Source of the DNA: Marinobacterium_A aestuariivivens
GTDB taxonomy: Bacteria > Pseudomonadota > Gammaproteobacteria > Pseudomonadales > Balneatricaceae
Assembly: GCF_042661465.1 (NCBI RefSeq)
Contig: NZ_JBHSWE010000001.1
Location: forward strand, 248,001-312,000
DNA length: 64,000 nucleotides
Direction: 5' to 3'
Notes under the pieces: generated by a model
The model's database searches: none
What the model saw: the letters and a program-made list of their open reading frames with translations, nothing else
What the model was told of the DNA's origin: nothing
Shown here: positions 58,568 to 64,000 of the stretch, piece after piece
Numbering within the stretch: the first letter of the stretch is position 1
How the letters are laid out: every line of letters begins with the position of its first letter
Translations under genes and position numbers: made by a program

Positions 58568-58644
58568 TGGTAGGACTAACTGGATTCGAACCAGCGACCC
58601 CCACCATGTCAAGGTGGTGCTCTAACCAACTGAGCTATAGTCCT
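58568..58644 (-). tRNA. tRNA-Val (anticodon GAC)
   Basis: 77 nt including encoded CCA. Acceptor AGGACTA pairs with TAGTCCT; D-stem GCTC/GAGC; anticodon stem CCACC/GGTGG around TTGACAT (anticodon GAC); T-arm GCTGG-TTCGAAT-CCAGT. It reads GUC/GUU valine codons. It stands alone with its own promoter and terminator. Confidence 0.96.
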
Positions 58645-58731
58645 GTTTTGCAAGGCCTTTCACCTGGCTGCCTCTTCGTTGAACTCCTCAGCCTTCGCTG
58701 CGTTTCGGTGTGTCCCGAAGAGATGGTGCGT

Positions 58732-58759
58732 ATTATAGGGATCCCGATTCCAAGCGCAA
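58732..58759 (-). promoter_or_regulatory. promoter of tRNA-Val
   Basis: Minus strand TTGCGC, 16-bp spacer, TATAAT (58737-58732), about 88 bp before the mature tRNA 5' end. GC-rich bases follow the -10, as often seen at stable-RNA promoters. Confidence 0.6.
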
Positions 58760-58929
58760 GCCTTTTTTACAGTTTTTTTTCGATTTCTTTCAGGGACTTA
58801 AGTATTGTTCACAAAGCGATCAGGGCGCTCCGGGCGCATACCGATCTCAAGCGGGTTCTGGTACTCGCGCGAAACGTCTAAGCTCCAGGTACAAGCGCCG
58901 AAAGGCAACGTGACGGACAGCGAGGGAAG

Positions 58930-59792
58930 ATGACGAACCTCTGGCAACAGGCCGACCGGGCGACCCGGCAGGCCCTTGACTGCGGCGCCCTGCAGCCGAT
59001 CGAAACCGAAAGCCTCCAGGTGTGCGAGAATGGCATCGGCTTCAGGATAAGGATGCTGTCGAGCCTGCGCGACAAGAGCGAAGCACTGCACCGGCTGGCA
59101 CGGGCCGGCGGGCAGCAGCGCAATCCGTTCTTGCCCCCGGAAACCGCACTTTTCGTCGCTGATGTCGGCCCGAGCCATCGCTGCGTACTGAACAAGTTCT
59201 GCGTGATCGAACGCCACCTGCTGCTGATCACCCGCGAGTTCGAGCCCCAGCTTCAGGTACTGAACCGCGACGACTTCGCGGCCCTCGCCCGCTGCATGTC
59301 CGAGGGACCCGCCCTCGCCTTCTACAATGGCGGCCCCGATGGCGGCGCCAGCCAGCCCCACAAGCACCTGCAGCTGCTACCGCTGGGCGACGGGCTGATA
59401 CTGCCCTTCGACCCGCTGCTGTCATTGGCCGCCGGCCCCACACCCGGGACGGCCCCCGGCTTCCCTTTGCCCACCGACTGGTGGCGCCACCTCCGACACT
59501 GCGGAACAGGCCGGATGATGCGGCACTGTGGCTGCACGAAACCTACAGGGCGATGCTCGACGCGCTGCGCATCGAGGTGGCCGCCGACGGGCAGGTTCAG
59601 CAGGGCTACAACCTGCTGCTGACCGAAGACTGGATGCTGCTGGTACCGCGTTCACGGGAAAGAGTCGGAGATGTCTCGGTCAATGCGCTGGGCTTTGCCG
59701 GCATGCTGCTGGTGAAGCGGCGGGAGCAGGCTCAGTGGTTGAAGCGACAGGGGCTGATGAATGCGCTGGTGGCGGTAACGGCGGAAGGGTGA
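58930..59792 (+). CDS. Ap4A phosphorylase / ATP adenylyltransferase-like protein, one frameshift
   Basis: About 287 aa. PPETALFVADVGPSHRCVLN, KFCVIERHLLLITREFEPQ, ALAFYNGGPDGGASQPHKHL with the HxHxQ triad and, after repair, a C-terminal DWMLLVPRSRERVGDVSVNA domain match the Apa1/Apa2 family. These split diadenosine tetraphosphate to ADP and ATP with phosphate. One G appears lost near 59481 (GACTGGTGGCG). GAGGGAAG precedes the start. Confidence 0.85.
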
Positions 59793-59816
59793 CGCGTAAC
59801 GCGTCACCCTCCTCTG

Positions 59817-61655
59817 TCAGACGCGGAACTGGCCGGTCATGCCGAGCAGTTCATCGGAGTGTTCGACCACCTGACCGGAGAAGCCACGGATTTCCCGCGA
59901 GCGCTCGGCATTGCCGCGTACGGTGTCCAGCACCCCGGACATGCTTGACGCGATCGACTGCGCGGTCGCCGAGATCTCCTCGATGCTGGCCGCCTGCTGA
60001 TGATTGCGATCGCGTACCTGGGCGAAAAGATCGCGGATACGGTCCATCTCCAGCGCGGCGTTGTCGCCGAGCGAACGGCTGCTGTCGACCCGTCCCTGGC
60101 CGTCACGCATGGCCACCAGGATCTGCTTCATCTGAGCCTGCATCTCGTTGATGATCTGGTTGATGCTGGCGGTCGCATTGACGGTCTTCTCGGCCAGCGC
60201 CCTGACCTCGTCCGCCACCACCGAGAAACCCCGGCCGGCTTCGCCGGCACGGGCCGCCTCGATGGCCGCATTGAGCGCCAGCAGGTTGGTCTGTTCGGCC
60301 AGGCCGTTGATCATCTCGGTAACGCCGTCGACACGGGATGAGGCCACGCCGAGTTCGTCCAGCTCACGATGGACCTGACCGAAGATCTCGGCCAGCTGCT
60401 CCAGCGAGCCCAGGGCATCGGTGATGACCGCACCGCCCTTTTCCGAGGCTTCGTGGGCACCGAGGGCCAGATTGTTGGCCTCTTCGCTGGCCTGAGCCAT
60501 ATCACGCACCGTCATGCTGATCTGCTCGACGGCCGCGGCGACCGAACCGGTTTCATCTTCGGTGTGGCCGCTTTCCGCCACCAGCTGGTCGAGGGTGCCG
60601 CTCAGCTCGCTGGACATGGTCTGCAGACGGTTGCTGCTGCTGATGACCCTGTTCAGCACCGCACCGAGCTGTTCCGTCAGACCGTTGACGGCGCTGCCGA
60701 GGCGATCGAAATCGTCGTTACGCTGCTGATCGACCTCGAGCCGCTGCTGCAAATCACCCTTGGCGATTTTCTCGAGGCTCTCGACAGTGCGCGTCAGGGT
60801 CCGCGTAGAACTGCGCCATACCGACAGCAGCTGAAGTGCACAGACCAGCGCGACCGCAAGCGCGGCGATCAGGATGGTCAGGCTGGCTCGGGTGCTGGTT
60901 GCCGCCGCCTCGTCGCGTGCCTCCTGCAGCTGCGCATCGATCATCTGGATCATCATGTCGGTGCTGCTGAGCAGGGTTTCGAGCTGGGTACGGGACTGGT
61001 GCTCGACGGCCGCCTGGTCGCGCAGCAGCCCCACCAGCTTCTCGCCGGCGGCGGCAACGATGTTGATGCGCTCTTCGAAGGCATCGAGAAAGCCCAGCTC
61101 GTCAACCTTGCTGCGCAGATTCTCGATGGAGGCGTCGTAGACCTTGATGCTGGCCGGGTCTCGACGCTCCACCATCTGCACGATGGCCTGCTTCACCTCT
61201 TCGAGCCAGGGACGCATGTTGGAGAACATCGCGCCTTCGAACGCCTGAATCTGCTCGCCAAGCGCGCCGCGCGCGCCCAGTTTGCTGCTGGTGCCGATCC
61301 GGCTGGCAAGATCCTCGATCTCCTTCTCGAGGCCGATCCAGGAGTCCAGCACCGAGGCAATGACTTCGACGTCGACGCCGTCGGCCGCCAGACGGTCGAG
61401 CTGCTCGCGCTTGTCCCGCTGCAGCGTCTCGAGCTCGGCCTGCGTCCGGTTGTCACCGGCGGCTGCGATCAGAATGTCGATCTTCAGCAGGTTGAGGCCG
61501 TTCTGCCAGCCACTGAGCCGGTCAGCCTGCCCGGCCGCATCGGTCTGACTGTTCAGTGCCGATACCGACAGACCGCCGAGGGTCGCAAAGCCGGCCAGCG
61601 TCATGATTACCACCAGCAGCAGTCGCTGCCGAAATCCCGGATTGAACAGTTTCAT
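59817..61655 (-). CDS. methyl-accepting chemotaxis protein
   Basis: 612 aa. A membrane helix at ~10-33, a ~235-residue helical sensor domain, a second helix (LTILIAALAVALVCALQLLS), HAMP, then the signalling domain with AEQTNLLALNAAIEAARAGE and GFSVVADEVRALAEKTVNAT. No CheR pentapeptide is seen. The ligand is unknown. It is convergent with the Ap4A phosphorylase-like gene, 24 bp apart. Confidence 0.93.
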   Translation of the reverse strand: MKLFNPGFRQRLLLVVIMTLAGFATLGGLSVSALNSQTDAAGQADRLSGWQNGLNLLKIDILIAAAGDNRTQAELETLQRDKREQLDRLAADGVDVEVIASVLDSWIGLEKEIEDLASRIGTSSKLGARGALGEQIQAFEGAMFSNMRPWLEEVKQAIVQMVERRDPASIKVYDASIENLRSKVDELGFLDAFEERINIVAAAGEKLVGLLRDQAAVEHQSRTQLETLLSSTDMMIQMIDAQLQEARDEAAATSTRASLTILIAALAVALVCALQLLSVWRSSTRTLTRTVESLEKIAKGDLQQRLEVDQQRNDDFDRLGSAVNGLTEQLGAVLNRVISSSNRLQTMSSELSGTLDQLVAESGHTEDETGSVAAAVEQISMTVRDMAQASEEANNLALGAHEASEKGGAVITDALGSLEQLAEIFGQVHRELDELGVASSRVDGVTEMINGLAEQTNLLALNAAIEAARAGEAGRGFSVVADEVRALAEKTVNATASINQIINEMQAQMKQILVAMRDGQGRVDSSRSLGDNAALEMDRIRDLFAQVRDRNHQQAASIEEISATAQSIASSMSGVLDTVRGNAERSREIRGFSGQVVEHSDELLGMTGQFRV

Positions 61656-61827
61656 GCAATAGGTCCCTGAGCGTAGTACGTATAGTCGTTCTTGTTATGC
61701 ATTCCGGCGTGCAGCCTGTGCCGGGCTGACGATCTGTATCGGCAGCCCAAGATACTACTTTAGGTTTAAAGGCGTCTGCAATTAACGACACCAAACTGGC
61801 AGCTATAATCCGAATAACCTGAACAGA

Positions 61828-62274
61828 ATGGAAAGCACCGCGAACGCGGAAGACAGGGACGCCATGACACCCAGACGCTATATTCGCCACCCTTCGGAGA
61901 TTCCCATCGTGATCCAGGCGGCCGACCAGGCGGCCACCCTCAGGCTGAAGGACTTCAGCCTTGGCGGCCTCTGCCTGCATACCGACCACTGCCTGGCGGA
62001 GCAGAGCGAAATACTGATCCGCATACCGTTGCTGCCGTCGGAGTTCGAAGCCCGGGGCCGCGTGATCTGGTGCCATTACCTCTCCCATGACCAGGCACTT
62101 CTCGGCATCTGCTTCCACGACCCGGAAACCGCATATGCAGTGCGGATGGTCGAACAGATCTGTCATATAGAGAGCTACCGCCGGCGCATCGGCCGAGAAC
62201 AGAACCGGGCGCTGAGCAGCGAAGAGGCCGCGGTCGAATGGATTGCACGCTACGCCCGGCATTTTCCGCAATGA
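61828..62274 (+). CDS. PilZ-domain protein (c-di-GMP binding)
   Basis: 148 aa. RRYIRHPSEIPIVIQ supplies the RxxxR half and LKDFSLGGLCLHT the DxSxxG half of the PilZ site. A helical C-terminal extension follows. It probably binds cyclic di-GMP and links it to motility or surface behaviour. An internal ATG at 61864 (MTPRRYIRHP) is an alternative start. It is divergent from the chemoreceptor by 172 bp. Confidence 0.88.
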   Translation: MESTANAEDRDAMTPRRYIRHPSEIPIVIQAADQAATLRLKDFSLGGLCLHTDHCLAEQSEILIRIPLLPSEFEARGRVIWCHYLSHDQALLGICFHDPETAYAVRMVEQICHIESYRRRIGREQNRALSSEEAAVEWIARYARHFPQ

Positions 62275-62290
62275 AGTGAGGCGTGCGACG

Positions 62291-62342
62291 TGACGGGTGA
62301 CGGGTGACGGGTGACGGGTGACGGGTGACGGGTGACGGGTGA
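62291..62342. repeat. heptamer tandem repeat TGACGGG
   Basis: Seven exact copies of TGACGGG (62291-62339), flanked by GTGAGGCGTGCGACG variants. It sits between the PilZ gene and the GTAGGGTGC element and is prone to copy-number change. Confidence 0.92.
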
Positions 62343-62345
62343 AGC

Positions 62346-62468
62346 GTAGGGTGCCGGTAAGCGAAGCGCACCGCACCGCATGGATCGGTGCGCTTCGCTC
62401 CGCTCCACTGTAAACCGCTCCTGCGTTTCCAGTATTTCCACCATCCATGGCGGTCAGCAGCACCCTAC
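62346..62468. repeat. 123-bp GTAGGGTGC terminal-inverted-repeat element
   Basis: A perfect 9-bp inverted repeat GTAGGGTGC / GCACCCTAC. The interior 62387-62464 is closely similar to 6973-7040. No transposase. It separates the convergent PilZ and uvrB genes. Confidence 0.75.
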
Positions 62469-62497
62469 GTTTTTTCAGGCATATTCAGGAACCGTAC

Positions 62498-64000
<1,503 letters not shown>

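Noticed and set aside
58246..58881. 211-codon frame running through the tRNA-Val gene (contains VVGLTGFEPATPTMSRWCSN)
   Set aside because: That peptide is the well-known mistranslation of a tRNA complement; the true feature is tRNA-Val on the minus strand.
59789..59812. Self-complementary GACGCGTAACGCGTC as a terminator or attachment site
   Set aside because: It is a pair of the heptamer repeats between convergent genes; no U-tract and no integrase.
62291..62342. Direct repeats considered as a CRISPR array
   Set aside because: Units are seven bases and contiguous with no spacers; no cas genes nearby.

Overview
The window is a stretch of high-GC gammaproteobacterial chromosome. This rests on the recC-recB-recD order, the EI-Ntr (ptsP), GrxA, NDH-2 and Mqo types, the EptA/two-component lipid A cluster and the GapN family. 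No gene in it fixes the genus; a Pseudomonadales/Oceanospirillales-like marine or soil organism is an inference. I see no prophage, CRISPR array, classical insertion sequence or rRNA.

Layout. 1-197 is the 3' end of mqo. 321-10 kb holds yidD, an ATP-dependent 5-oxoprolinase (OplAH type), an SLC5-STAC membrane protein without kinase domains, an MscS channel, an SH3 envelope protein, an Rrf2 regulator, GrxA and a 42-aa membrane peptide. 9.97-18.7 kb on the minus strand is recC-recB-recD. 18.8-25.7 kb has two small proteins, ndh, ptsP and a formylglutamate-hydrolase/QEGLA (DUF1704) fusion. 25.9-28.1 kb has a degenerate class II amidotransferase-like protein and an aldehyde dehydrogenase. 28.2-32.1 kb is a lipid A remodelling cluster: a PAP2 remnant, response regulator, sensor kinase and convergent eptA. 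32.3-38 kb has an MFS transporter, an EEP-family hydrolase, an Fe-alcohol dehydrogenase and a chemoreceptor.

38.1-57.8 kb is a glycerol-to-pyruvate island. It holds the glycerol ABC importer glpSTPQUV (minus), a divergent sigma-54 activator, glpK, glpR, glpD, then gap, pyk, a small acidic protein, eno, tpiA and gapN. These would take glycerol to G3P, DHAP, GAP and 3-phosphoglycerate (GapN bypasses phosphoglycerate kinase), then PEP and pyruvate. Only phosphoglycerate mutase and pgk are absent locally. A sigma-54 promoter with upstream TGAACA boxes and GlpR-like boxes suggest two layers of control.

57.8-64 kb has a 33-aa membrane-peptide gene with its own strong promoter, tRNA-Val(GAC), an Ap4A phosphorylase-like protein, a second chemoreceptor, a PilZ protein and the 3' part of uvrB.

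Quality note. About thirty single- or two-base frameshifts interrupt otherwise well-conserved genes, including eno. They fall mainly in G/C runs of five to seven or beside CCWGG. This looks like long-read consensus error rather than gene decay, so interrupted genes are annotated as single loci with each break noted. A 70-bp REP-like palindrome inside recD and an internal deletion in a PAP2 phosphatase gene do not fit that explanation and may be real.
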